The notes under the pieces are model-generated. The model was not told the origin of the DNA. It ran no database searches and saw only the letters and a list, made by a program, of their open reading frames with translations. Positions 1 through 6,443 of a stretch of 12,797 nucleotides of DNA are shown here, piece after piece; the first letter of the stretch is position 1; every line of letters begins with the position of its first letter. The DNA comes from an uncultured Drancourtella sp. (GTDB lineage Bacteria > Bacillota > Clostridia > Lachnospirales > Lachnospiraceae). Location of the stretch: contig CALFLL010000053.1 in NCBI GenBank assembly GCA_937880845.1, positions 1-12,797 on the forward strand, written 5' to 3'. The position numbers were made by a program, and so were the translations under genes.

Positions 1-12
1 AAGCTATTTTCT

Positions 13-42
13 CCACCTGCCTAGCAGGTGGTTTATTTTATT
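13..42 (+). terminator. Intrinsic terminator of a gene left of the window
   Basis: An 8-bp perfect GC-rich stem (CCACCTGC at 13-20 with GCAGGTGG at 24-31) closes a 3-base loop. On the plus strand it is followed directly by a T-rich tract (TTTATTTTATTT). This is the classic layout of a rho-independent terminator, for a plus-strand gene that ends before the window starts. Confidence 0.75.
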
Positions 43-53
43 TGCCATACAAT

Positions 54-98
54 AATAAAGAAGCCATGCATGGATTTTTCCTGCATGGCTTCTTTATT
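54..98. terminator. Long bidirectional hairpin, terminator of the rpiB-hemerythrin unit
   Basis: A 17-bp perfect stem (54-70 with 82-98) closes an 11-base loop containing ATTTTT. It lies 28 bases past the stop codon of the minus-strand hemerythrin gene, and the minus-strand exit reads CTTTATTATT, so it most likely ends that unit. The plus-strand exit is also T-rich (TTTATTTT), so it could act in both directions, backing up the smaller hairpin at 13-31. Confidence 0.8.
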
Positions 99-125
99 TT
101 AGGATTTTTATATATTTTGTACTTT

Positions 126-548
126 TTACAGAATTTCTCCGTTCTTTCTCATATTTTTATATTCCGCTACAGAGCGGTCAAATCCCTGAATATGCTGAAA
201 CAGCCAGTTTGTTACTGTTTCATTAAGTTTTTCTACAAATGCATCTGTCGGTCCTTCCTCTTCTTCCAGCATTTCGTGCAATGCTTCTACCGCTTTTTTA
301 AATTCTGCATGTTTTTTCTTATGTTCTTCTATTCCAGGATATTCAATCTCTTCCTGAAGTTTTTCTTCTTCGCCGAAATGGAAATCCGTGTAATCGGCAA
401 GATAATTAAGAAGTTTTACTGCCGTGGTTTTGTCTTTGTTTGTTTCGCAGGCTTCTTCCAGTGCCGCGATTTTACCGATCAGTTCTTTATGCTGGGCATC
501 GATCATTTCGTTTCCTGTTACCAGGCTTTCATCAAATACTGCGTACAT
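126..548 (-). CDS. Bacteriohemerythrin (hemerythrin-like oxygen/metal-binding protein)
   Basis: This 140-aa protein is the normal size for a single-domain bacteriohemerythrin, a four-helix bundle with a non-haem di-iron site that binds O2 reversibly. The full ligand set is visible: H20 in IDAQHKEL, H57 and E61 in FHFGEEE, H76 and H80 in EEHKKKH, and H119 and D124 in FQHIQGFD. There is no signal peptide or membrane segment, so it is cytoplasmic. The start has a good upstream ribosome binding site (AAAGGAGAGG). It lies 30 bases downstream of rpiB on the same strand with no terminator between, so the two are probably co-transcribed. In an anaerobe a role in oxygen sensing, oxygen delivery to detoxifying enzymes, or iron storage is plausible. 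Fused signalling domains are absent, so the exact role cannot be read from the sequence. Confidence 0.93.
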   Translation of the reverse strand: MYAVFDESLVTGNEMIDAQHKELIGKIAALEEACETNKDKTTAVKLLNYLADYTDFHFGEEEKLQEEIEYPGIEEHKKKHAEFKKAVEALHEMLEEEEGPTDAFVEKLNETVTNWLFQHIQGFDRSVAEYKNMRKNGEIL

Positions 549-578
549 CTTTATCCTCTCCTTTGTTTTTATAAATTT

Positions 579-1031
579 TTATTGTTGTGCTTCTCTTTTT
601 TCGATATCCATAATCATATTCACACGTCTTTCGTGTCTTCCTGCTTCGTATTCTGCATTTAAAAATTCATCGATCATCATCTTTGCGAGTTCGATTCCAA
701 CAACTCTTGCTCCAAACGCAAGGATGTTTGCATTATTATGCTGTCTGGAAAGTCTTGCCGTATATGGTTCGCTACATACAGCGGCTCTTACCCCGTGTAC
801 TTTATTTGCTGCAAGAGAGATTCCCACACCTGTTCCGCAAATCAGGATTCCAAGATCTACTTCTTTTGATGCAACTGCATGTCCGACTTTTTCCCCATAT
901 ACCGGATAATCACAGCTTTCATGTGTATCTGTTCCATAATTTACAACTTCATATCCTTTTTCTTCTAAATATGCTACAACCTGCTCTTTCATTTCTACTG
1001 CAGAATGGTCGTTTCCGATTCCTATTTTCAT
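579..1031 (-). CDS. rpiB: Ribose-5-phosphate isomerase B (RpiB/LacAB family)
   Basis: This 150-aa protein matches the usual length of RpiB, which interconverts ribose 5-phosphate and ribulose 5-phosphate in the non-oxidative pentose phosphate pathway. Family landmarks are the N-terminal GNDHSAVEMK loop (D8, H9), the anion-binding loop with the catalytic cysteine (C65 in LICGTGVGIS) followed by AANK, and H99 in SRQHNNANILAFG. The C-terminal RHERRV segment binds phosphate in the family. It opens the minus-strand unit that continues into the hemerythrin gene. The start is preceded by an AGAGAGG site, and a near-consensus promoter lies about 50 bases upstream. The related LacA/LacB or allose-phosphate isomerases share the fold, but the active cysteine and the absence of sugar genes nearby favour RpiB. 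Confidence 0.95.
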   Translation of the reverse strand: MKIGIGNDHSAVEMKEQVVAYLEEKGYEVVNYGTDTHESCDYPVYGEKVGHAVASKEVDLGILICGTGVGISLAANKVHGVRAAVCSEPYTARLSRQHNNANILAFGARVVGIELAKMMIDEFLNAEYEAGRHERRVNMIMDIEKREAQQ

Positions 1032-1075
1032 AATGGTACCTCTCTTTATCTGTATAATTCGTTTTCTTCCTTTTT

Positions 1076-1104
1076 ATTATAATGTCTTCTTTTCTTTTTT
1101 ACAA
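1076..1104 (-). promoter_or_regulatory. Sigma-A promoter of rpiB-hemerythrin
   Basis: Read on the minus strand, TTGTAA (1099-1104) and TATAAT (1076-1081) are separated by exactly 17 bases. Transcription would start near 1069, about 38 bases ahead of the rpiB start codon. No operator was recognised. Confidence 0.65.
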
Positions 1105-1139
1105 CCATCCAGGAAGATTCCACAGAGATTTTCTGCTTC

Positions 1140-1168
1140 TTTACAAAAGTTGTCGGGAGAAATATAAT
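1140..1168 (+). promoter_or_regulatory. Sigma-A promoter of the HAD/radical SAM/DUF308 unit
   Basis: TTTACA (1140-1145) and a perfect TATAAT (1163-1168) are separated by 17 bases. The start point would be near 1175, leaving a leader of about 25 bases that holds an AGGAGGA ribosome binding site (1188-1194) ahead of the ATG at 1201. It is arranged back to back with the rpiB promoter. Confidence 0.75.
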
Positions 1169-1200
1169 AAATCTGACTTTATTTTTCAGGAGGAATACAA

Positions 1201-1980
1201 ATGATACGACTGATTGCAAGTGACCTTGACGGTACACTTTTACATAACGGAGCTCAAACATTAAATCCGGAAATATTTGATCTTATTTTGGCGCTGAAAG
1301 AAAAAGGAATCCGTTTTGCGGCGGCAAGCGGAAGACAGTATGCCAATTTAAAAAGATTATTTGCACCGGTTGCAAATGAAATTTCTTATATTGCCGAGAA
1401 CGGATCCATGACGGTAGACAATGGTCGGATTTTATCGACCGGAGAAATAGACCGTTCACTTGCCAATGAAATCATTCTTGATGCAAGAACACAACCGGAA
1501 TGTTCTCTTCTTTTTTCCGGACCTGAAAAATGTTACGTGGAAAAAGGGAATGACCGTCTTTTTGATCACATCAAAAATCACATTGGTTATGATGTGATTC
1601 TTTCCGATGACTTGACAAAACTTTCCGATACCTGTCTGAAAGTTGCTATCTGTAATTTCAACGGTGCAGAACATTCCATCGGCTATTTTCTTGAAAAATA
1701 CGGGCATCGTATCAAGATCGTCACATCAGGAAACATCTGGTTTGACTTTATCGCTCCTAATGCCAATAAAGGCTCAGGACTGAAAACCCTTGCAGATTCC
1801 CTGGGAATCCTTCCTGAAGAGTGTATGACATTCGGAGATCAGTACAATGATGTAGAAATGCTGGAGTTTACGCCTCACAGCTATGCAATGACAAACTGTG
1901 CTGCCGGCGTGGAACGTCATGCTTCCGGCCGCACTTCTTCTGTGGAGGCTGTTTTAAAGCAGCTTTTGAATGAGCGTTAA
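1201..1980 (+). CDS. Cof-type HAD-superfamily phosphatase
   Basis: This 259-aa cytoplasmic protein is the usual size for the Cof/YbiV (class IIB cap) HAD phosphatases, which hydrolyse sugar phosphates, FMN or other small phosphorylated metabolites. Motif I is DLDGTLL with the nucleophile D8 and the acid/base D10. SGR (residues 43-45) fits motif II. K190 in NANKGSGL is motif III, and D213 and D217 in FGDQYNDVEM form motif IV, the magnesium site. The cap domain fills roughly residues 85-185. The start is supported by AGGAGGA seven bases upstream. It is the first gene of a plus-strand unit, 21 bases ahead of the radical SAM gene. The substrate cannot be told from sequence. Confidence 0.92.
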   Translation: MIRLIASDLDGTLLHNGAQTLNPEIFDLILALKEKGIRFAAASGRQYANLKRLFAPVANEISYIAENGSMTVDNGRILSTGEIDRSLANEIILDARTQPECSLLFSGPEKCYVEKGNDRLFDHIKNHIGYDVILSDDLTKLSDTCLKVAICNFNGAEHSIGYFLEKYGHRIKIVTSGNIWFDFIAPNANKGSGLKTLADSLGILPEECMTFGDQYNDVEMLEFTPHSYAMTNCAAGVERHASGRTSSVEAVLKQLLNER

Positions 1981-2001
1981 TGAACAGGAAAGGAGCGGAC
2001 T

Positions 2002-2916
2002 ATGACATCTGAGAGCAGATTTTTTGATTTATATCAAGACTGTACACTTTGCCCCCGTATGTGCCATGTAGACCGTACTGCCAAAACCGGGTTCTGCGGC
2101 TGTACTTCCGAACTTTCTGCCGCCCGTGCGGCTCTGCATTTCTGGGAGGAACCTTGTATCACCGGGAATGGAGGAAGCGGAACCGTATTTTTCAGCGGTT
2201 GTACATTAAAATGCTGTTTCTGTCAAAATTATCCGATCAGTTGTGAAGGTCTTGGGAAAACTGTTTCTGTCAGCCGTCTGGCAGAAATCTTTTTAAACCT
2301 TCAAAAGCAGGGTGCAGAAAACATCAGTCTTGTAACCGCAACTCAACATCTTCCTTCCATCCTTCCGGCTCTTGATATGGTAAAGGATTCTCTTCATATT
2401 CCGGTTGTATATAACTGCGGAGGCTATGAACGTACAGAAACTCTGGATCTTTTAAACGGATATGTTGATATTTATCTTCCGGATCTGAAATACTATAATA
2501 ATGAAACAGCATGGAAATATTCCCGTGCAGATAACTATTTTTCTTATGCATCCACAGCAGTAAAAAAAATGGTAGAGCAAGTCGGTCCTCCGGTTTTGAA
2601 TGAACATGGAGTGATGACAAAGGGCGTGATTATCCGGCACATGATATTACCCGGGCAAAAGGAAGATTCCATCCGGCTTTTGCAGTGGATGGCCGATGCT
2701 CTTCCCGAGAATTCTTTTTATCTCAGCCTTATGAGTCAGTATACTCCTTTTTATCACGCAGATCGATATCCTCAGATCAACCGTCGGATTACAACTTATG
2801 AGTACAACAAAGTCCTTGACAAAGCCATTTTGCTTGGACTTACAAACGGATATATGCAGGAAAAATCCAGTGCAAAAGAAGAATATACCCCTCCGTTTGA
2901 TTTTGAGGGAATTTAA
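2002..2916 (+). CDS. PflX-like radical SAM protein (COG1313 type, pyruvate formate-lyase-activase relative)
   Basis: This 304-aa protein carries the radical SAM 4Fe-4S motif CX3CX2C at C67, C71 and C74 (GCTLKCCFCQN), a typical sequence for the PflX/PflA branch. Upstream is a second cysteine group (C14, C17, C21, C32, C34 within DCTLCPRMC and GFCGC) characteristic of the COG1313 proteins and probably another metal site. The family is annotated as pyruvate formate-lyase activase-like, but the real target of PflX-type members is not established. No glycyl-radical enzyme gene lies nearby, so activase function should not be assumed. The start follows an AGGAAAGGAG site, and the gene sits 21 bases after the HAD gene and 13 bases before the DUF308 gene, so all three look co-transcribed. 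The length is normal and the frame intact. Confidence 0.88.
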   Translation: MTSESRFFDLYQDCTLCPRMCHVDRTAKTGFCGCTSELSAARAALHFWEEPCITGNGGSGTVFFSGCTLKCCFCQNYPISCEGLGKTVSVSRLAEIFLNLQKQGAENISLVTATQHLPSILPALDMVKDSLHIPVVYNCGGYERTETLDLLNGYVDIYLPDLKYYNNETAWKYSRADNYFSYASTAVKKMVEQVGPPVLNEHGVMTKGVIIRHMILPGQKEDSIRLLQWMADALPENSFYLSLMSQYTPFYHADRYPQINRRITTYEYNKVLDKAILLGLTNGYMQEKSSAKEEYTPPFDFEGI

Positions 2917-2929
2917 GGAGGTAATCATA

Positions 2930-3478
2930 ATGAAAAAACAAAATTATAAAAGGGGATACTCCCTTTCTTTCGGTCATAATATTCTGCCTTTTATTTATCT
3001 TGTTCTTGGCCTCGTCCTTTTGATAAAACCTGCCGAGCTGACACATTTATTCTGTGTCATTCTTGGAATCACCGCACTTTTATACGGAGGTGTCAGACTC
3101 TTTCTTTATTATCAAGACCACAAAGAGGGGGCTGCGTTCCGGATGGATCTCATGATCGGAGTGATATTACTTATCATCGGTATCATAAGCCTTGTAAAAT
3201 CCGAGATCATTCTTTCTATCCTGCCTTTTATTCTCGGCATTGTAATCGTTCTTGACTCCATCCGTATTTTACAACATGCACTTGGACTGCGGAAACTTCT
3301 TTTTGAGCAATGGTGGATTTCCCTTATCATGGCTTTTGTTCTTCTGATATTAGGTATTGTTCTTATTACAAATCCCTTCGGAAGCACCTTGCTGTTTGTC
3401 CGTTTCCTCGGATTTGTACTGATCGCCGACGGATGTTCCGACATTTGGGGCAATTATCAATATTATAACCATATGTGA
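2930..3478 (+). CDS. HdeD/DUF308-family six-helix membrane protein
   Basis: This 182-aa integral membrane protein has six predicted helices (about residues 18-33, 39-60, 72-89, 92-114, 128-147 and 152-171) in three hairpin-like pairs, each with the LGIxxLxxG pattern typical of DUF308/HdeD proteins. E. coli HdeD is linked to acid resistance, but the molecular role of the family is unknown. The start at 2930 is chosen because AAGGAGG (2915-2921) lies right in front of it; the same frame is open further upstream inside the radical SAM gene, but that start would overlap it by over 100 bases. It is the last gene of the plus-strand unit. No clear hairpin follows before the next promoter at 3493. 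Confidence 0.87.
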   Translation: MKKQNYKRGYSLSFGHNILPFIYLVLGLVLLIKPAELTHLFCVILGITALLYGGVRLFLYYQDHKEGAAFRMDLMIGVILLIIGIISLVKSEIILSILPFILGIVIVLDSIRILQHALGLRKLLFEQWWISLIMAFVLLILGIVLITNPFGSTLLFVRFLGFVLIADGCSDIWGNYQYYNHM

Positions 3479-3492
3479 TCTCGGGTTACGGC

Positions 3493-3521
3493 TTGTCATT
3501 TTGTACCTGAAATGCTATCAT
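3493..3521 (+). promoter_or_regulatory. Extended -10 sigma-A promoter of the DtxR-type regulator
   Basis: TTGTCA (3493-3498), a 17-base spacer and TATCAT (3516-3521), preceded by a TGC extended -10 element, form a good promoter just upstream of the regulator. The leader would be very short, starting near 3528 and running almost directly into the AGGAGGGG ribosome binding site. None of the TTAGTT-N6-AACTT boxes seen at the feo genes occurs here, so autoregulation through that box is not indicated. Confidence 0.65.
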
Positions 3522-3544
3522 ACTAAAAAAGGAGGGGTGAGTAC

Positions 3545-3922
3545 ATGGGATATATCAGTCACCGTTCAGAAGAATCTGTAGAAGACTACCTGGAAACCAT
3601 TTACGTTTTAAGCCAGCGTCTTCCGGTTGTCCGTTCTGTTGATATTGCAACAGAAATGCATTTTTCCAAACCAAGCATCAGCGTTGCCATGAAGAATCTA
3701 AGGAGTAAAGATTTAGTCACGGTATCTCCCGAAGGTTATATTTCTTTGACCGAAGAGGGACTTGTCATTGCCAAGAAAACTTATGAACGTCATACACTAT
3801 TTACAAATTGGCTGATTGAGTTAGGTGTGTCTCCGGACATTGCTGCTCAGGATGCCTGTAAAATGGAACACGATATCAGCACCGAAAGTTTTAACGCGAT
3901 CAAAAAATTCATTTCACATTAA
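3545..3922 (+). CDS. DtxR/MntR-family metal-dependent transcriptional repressor, two-domain form
   Basis: This 125-aa protein consists of an N-terminal winged helix-turn-helix (about residues 10-75, recognition helix near KPSISVAMKNL) and the metal-binding/dimerisation helices. It lacks the SH3/FeoA-like third domain of DtxR and IdeR, so by architecture it resembles MntR. By my alignment from memory, the ligands are D14 and E17 (as in B. subtilis MntR D8 and E11), H83 (MntR H77), and C105, E108 and H109. The cysteine in AQDACKMEHD matches DtxR Cys102, where MntR has a glutamate. It is therefore a mixed metal site. The start has a strong AGGAGGGG site. The gene converges on feoAB and shares its terminator, which suggests that it is the iron or manganese sensor controlling that uptake system; this is inferred from context and not shown. 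Confidence 0.9.
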   Translation: MGYISHRSEESVEDYLETIYVLSQRLPVVRSVDIATEMHFSKPSISVAMKNLRSKDLVTVSPEGYISLTEEGLVIAKKTYERHTLFTNWLIELGVSPDIAAQDACKMEHDISTESFNAIKKFISH

Positions 3923-3923
3923 A

Positions 3924-3953
3924 ATACCGCCGGACGAAACCATCCGGCGGTAT
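3924..3953. terminator. Shared bidirectional terminator between the regulator and the feo cluster
   Basis: An 11-bp perfect, GC-rich stem (ATACCGCCGGA at 3924-3934, TCCGGCGGTAT at 3943-3953) closes an 8-base loop. It begins 2 bases after the regulator stop and ends 5 bases from the stop of the convergent Cys-rich peptide gene. The exit reads CATTTTTATT on the plus strand and TTTTAATG on the minus strand, so it can serve both transcripts. Confidence 0.88.
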
Positions 3954-3958
3954 CATTT

Positions 3959-4105
3959 TTATTCCTTTTTACATTTCTTCTGTGAACAACAGCATCCTGC
4001 TGAGCATCCGATACATTTTTGTCCGTTTTTCTTGGCTTTTACGATATATGCGGCGGCTGCCCCGATCATAACCAGTAAAATCAGTCCAATAATAATATTT
4101 ACCAT
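3959..4105 (-). CDS. FeoB-associated Cys-rich membrane peptide
   Basis: This 48-aa product has one N-terminal membrane helix (about residues 3-23, NIIIGLILLVMIGAAAAYIV), a short basic linker (KAKKNG) and a tail with six cysteines (C31, C34, C38, C39, C40, C45) ending in lysines. Small proteins of this design placed directly after feoB are known in clostridia as FeoB-associated Cys-rich membrane proteins. They may take the place of FeoC, help assemble FeoB, or bind iron or an Fe-S cluster, but their function is unproven. The start codon follows an AGAGGTG site about 10 bases upstream. It lies 24 bases after the feoB stop and is therefore almost certainly the last gene of the feo unit. The cysteine tail would face the cytoplasm by the positive-inside rule. 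Confidence 0.9.
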   Translation of the reverse strand: MVNIIIGLILLVMIGAAAAYIVKAKKNGQKCIGCSAGCCCSQKKCKKE

Positions 4106-4129
4106 ATTTCCGCGTCACCTCTTTTATAC

Positions 4130-6124
4130 TTAATCTAACTGATACTTCGCTGCAAACTTCCTGTCTGTATTATATATCATGATTCCGAGAATTGCCACAA
4201 AAACCGCTACCGCTCCCAGCCCCGGAAGGAACGCTGCTCCCGGAGAACCTGTTGTGATCCATGTTCCAATCTGATATACCAGAAAAGCCACCGTATAGCC
4301 TGTTCCAAGCTGAAGTCCGATTCCTCCCCACAACCATTTCTTATCCTGCATTTCAGAATTCATGGCACCCATGGCTGCAAAACACGGAGGTGTAAACAGG
4401 TTAAACATCAGGTATGCAAGTGCTGCCGCTTTTGTAAGTCCCATAACAGCTGCCACTTCATTTCCGCTTCCTACCAAAGCCAATTCCTCTGTATCGATAA
4501 AACTTGTCAGTCCATATACGACTGCCAATGTACTTACTACATTTTCCTTTGCGATAAATCCTGTAATTGCTGCCGCTGCCAGCTGCCATGCACCAAATCC
4601 CAACGGAATCAGTAATACAGCAAACGGTGTCGCAATGGATGCAAGGATGGATGTGTTTTCTGCTCCCTTTTCCACAACTTGAAGCTGCCAGTTAAAGGTC
4701 TGCATAATCTGCACTACCGCATTACATACAAGGATGATTGTCCCTGCCTTGATAATGTATGCCTTCCCTCTGGAAAGCATGGATAACACTGCCCGCTTCA
4801 GGCTTGGAGCCTTATATTCCGGAAGTTCCATGATAAAAAAGGATTTTCTGTATTTGTATCCCGTAATCTTCTTTACTAATAAAGCTCCAAGAAAAACAAG
4901 GAAAATTCCGATAAAATACATCAACGTACCGACCCATGGAGCATCTGCAAAAAATGCTCCTGCAAATAGTGCAATAACAGGGATCTTGGCTCCGCACGGC
5001 ATAAACGGTGTCAACATTGCCGTAGCACGTCTTTCCCTTTCATTTCGGATGGTACGGCATGCCATGATTCCCGGAATGGCACATCCTGTACCGATTACCA
5101 ACGGGATCACGGATTTTCCGGATAAACCGACTCTTTTAAAAATCGGATCCAGAACAATGGTCGCTCTTGCCATATAACCACAGTCTTCCAAAAGAGCAAT
5201 CAGGAAATACATAACCATTACAAGAGGAAGAAAACCGATCACGGCTCCCACACCTCCTATGATGCCATCTACCAGAAGAGCCTGTAAAAACGGATTTGCT
5301 CCTTCTACGAGTCCGGCAATCCAGCCTTGAAATGTTTCGATCCAACCTACAAGCCAGTCTGAAATCCATGTTCCTACGGTTGTCTGTGAGATGTAGAACA
5401 CCAAAAACATAACCAGGGCAAAAATAGGGATTCCTACAAATTTGTTCGTAAGAATTGCGTCAATCTTATCCTGCCGATTTTTATCCTTTGTAAATACTTT
5501 TCGTTTTTCTGTTTCTTTTACAATTTTGTTGACAAAGGCAAATCTGTCCTTATCCGCTTTTTCTACTTCCGCTTTATCCTTCAGATTAATCTTTCCCTGG
5601 ATATACGGTGCTTTCTGCCCATGCCCTTTTAAGGATATTGCCTGCTTTACAACTTCACAGATTCCGTTGTCACCGGCAGATACAGATACCGTTTCAATCA
5701 CCGGGCACCCCAACTTTTTTGCAAGAAGATCTGTGTTGATTTCTGTATCTTTTTTCTTTGTGACGTCGCTTTTATTTAAAGCTACGACAACAGGAATGTC
5801 AAGTTCAAGAAGCTGTGTCGTAAAGAAAAGACTGCGGCTTAAATTTGTAGCATCAACAATATTGATAATGGCATCCGGATTCTCGTTTTTCACATAACTG
5901 CTTGTGATACTCTCTTCCGATGTAAAAGGAGACATAGAATAAGCCCCCGGTAAATCTACTGCTATCAATTCCTCTGTCCCGTCACCATACATTTTCTTTA
6001 TCGTGCTTTCCTTTTTTTCCACCGTAACACCGGCCCAGTTTCCAACACGTTCGTTTTTCCCTGTCAACGCATTGTACATAGTGGTCTTTCCGCTGTTTGG
6101 ATTTCCCGCCAATGCAATTCTCAT
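4130..6124 (-). CDS. feoB: Ferrous iron transporter FeoB
   Basis: This 664-aa protein has the full FeoB plan. The N-terminal G-protein domain shows G1 GNPNSGKT (7-14), the switch region GVTVE (32-36), G3 DLPG (57-60), G4 NKSD (117-120) and a G5-like SVSAG (147-151). A helical linker follows to about 225, then the membrane permease with repeated Gate-type segments. Conserved cysteines include C315 (LEDCGYMAR), C348 (GTGCAIPG), C356 and C377 (MPCGAK). FeoB imports Fe2+ across the cytoplasmic membrane, driven or gated by nucleotide hydrolysis. The length is close to the compact Firmicute type and the frame is intact. The start has a GGAGGA site. It follows feoA by 77 bases containing a hairpin and an operator-like box, and precedes the Cys-rich peptide gene by 24 bases. 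Iron-responsive repression is likely from the boxes around it. Confidence 0.97.
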   Translation of the reverse strand: MRIALAGNPNSGKTTMYNALTGKNERVGNWAGVTVEKKESTIKKMYGDGTEELIAVDLPGAYSMSPFTSEESITSSYVKNENPDAIINIVDATNLSRSLFFTTQLLELDIPVVVALNKSDVTKKKDTEINTDLLAKKLGCPVIETVSVSAGDNGICEVVKQAISLKGHGQKAPYIQGKINLKDKAEVEKADKDRFAFVNKIVKETEKRKVFTKDKNRQDKIDAILTNKFVGIPIFALVMFLVFYISQTTVGTWISDWLVGWIETFQGWIAGLVEGANPFLQALLVDGIIGGVGAVIGFLPLVMVMYFLIALLEDCGYMARATIVLDPIFKRVGLSGKSVIPLVIGTGCAIPGIMACRTIRNERERRATAMLTPFMPCGAKIPVIALFAGAFFADAPWVGTLMYFIGIFLVFLGALLVKKITGYKYRKSFFIMELPEYKAPSLKRAVLSMLSRGKAYIIKAGTIILVCNAVVQIMQTFNWQLQVVEKGAENTSILASIATPFAVLLIPLGFGAWQLAAAAITGFIAKENVVSTLAVVYGLTSFIDTEELALVGSGNEVAAVMGLTKAAALAYLMFNLFTPPCFAAMGAMNSEMQDKKWLWGGIGLQLGTGYTVAFLVYQIGTWITTGSPGAAFLPGLGAVAVFVAILGIMIYNTDRKFAAKYQLD

Positions 6125-6145
6125 AATACATATTCCTCCGCTTAA

Positions 6146-6162
6146 TTAGTTTTAACTAACTT
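6146..6162 (-). promoter_or_regulatory. Operator-like box in front of feoB
   Basis: On the plus strand the sequence reads TTAGTT-N6-AACTT, the same pattern as the two boxes in front of feoA. It sits about 22 bases before the feoB start codon and downstream of the feoA-feoB hairpin. Read on the minus strand, the 19 bases 6146-6164 agree with the DtxR/IdeR consensus (recalled as TTAGGTTAGSCTAACCTAA) at about 14 positions by my hand count. A regulator of that family is encoded next door. No clear -35/-10 pair was found here, so it may act by blocking elongation or a weak internal promoter. Confidence 0.5.
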
Positions 6163-6170
6163 AACCTTTT

Positions 6171-6200
6171 AAAAAAAAGCGATTGAAATCGCTATTTTTT
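6171..6200 (-). terminator. Terminator-like hairpin between feoA and feoB
   Basis: AGCGAT (6178-6183) and ATCGCT (6188-6193) form a 6-bp stem with a four-base loop, and on the minus strand it is followed by a run of eight T. It begins 9 bases after the feoA stop. This has the form of a weak intrinsic terminator inside the operon, expected to let only part of the transcripts into feoB. A run of T also flanks it on the plus strand. The short stem makes its strength uncertain. Confidence 0.55.
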
Positions 6201-6201
6201 A

Positions 6202-6414
6202 TTAGATAAAAATCGCTCTCGCCAAATCGGCGTCTATATTGTATCTGCCGTCTTTGATTGAAACAACACATCCGCCTTTCCGATGAGTAATGACTGTGAT
6301 CGGTTCTCCCGCATAGCAGCCTAAGGAAAATAAGAACCCATTTAATTCCTCGTCATCTGTGACAATATCTTTGACAATATATTCTTCCCCTTCTTGGGCA
6401 TCTAATAAGTTCAT
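6202..6414 (-). CDS. feoA: FeoA, small SH3-like ferrous iron transport protein
   Basis: This 70-aa protein is a single FeoA domain: an acidic N-terminus, the LGCYAGEPITVITHRKGGCVVSI core seen here in parts (about residues 31-53), and a closing DLARAIFI strand where the family has LAxxIxV. FeoA is a cytoplasmic partner needed for FeoB-mediated Fe2+ uptake and may modulate its G-protein domain. The start follows an AAGGAGA site. It is the first gene of the feo unit, with a TTGACA promoter and two operator-like boxes upstream. The DtxR-family regulator nearby lacks the FeoA-like third domain found in DtxR itself. Two cysteines (C33, C49) are present, but I know of no role for them. Confidence 0.92.
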   Translation of the reverse strand: MNLLDAQEGEEYIVKDIVTDDEELNGFLFSLGCYAGEPITVITHRKGGCVVSIKDGRYNIDADLARAIFI

Positions 6415-6443
6415 GATTCATTCTCCTTATCTTTTTACCTTTA

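Noticed and set aside
42..662. Long plus-strand reading frame opposite the hemerythrin gene
   Set aside because: It is rich in Phe, Cys and Tyr, has no ribosome binding site, and is the antisense of the clear hemerythrin gene; it also runs through a strong terminator.
1046..1261. 71-codon minus-strand frame across the rpiB-HAD divergent region
   Set aside because: It overlaps both promoters and the start of the HAD gene, has low-complexity basic composition and no recognisable domain.
4734..5177. Plus-strand frames inside feoB (also 4362-4682 and 5442-5897)
   Set aside because: They are antisense shadows of an unbroken, highly conserved feoB with no start signals or family likeness.
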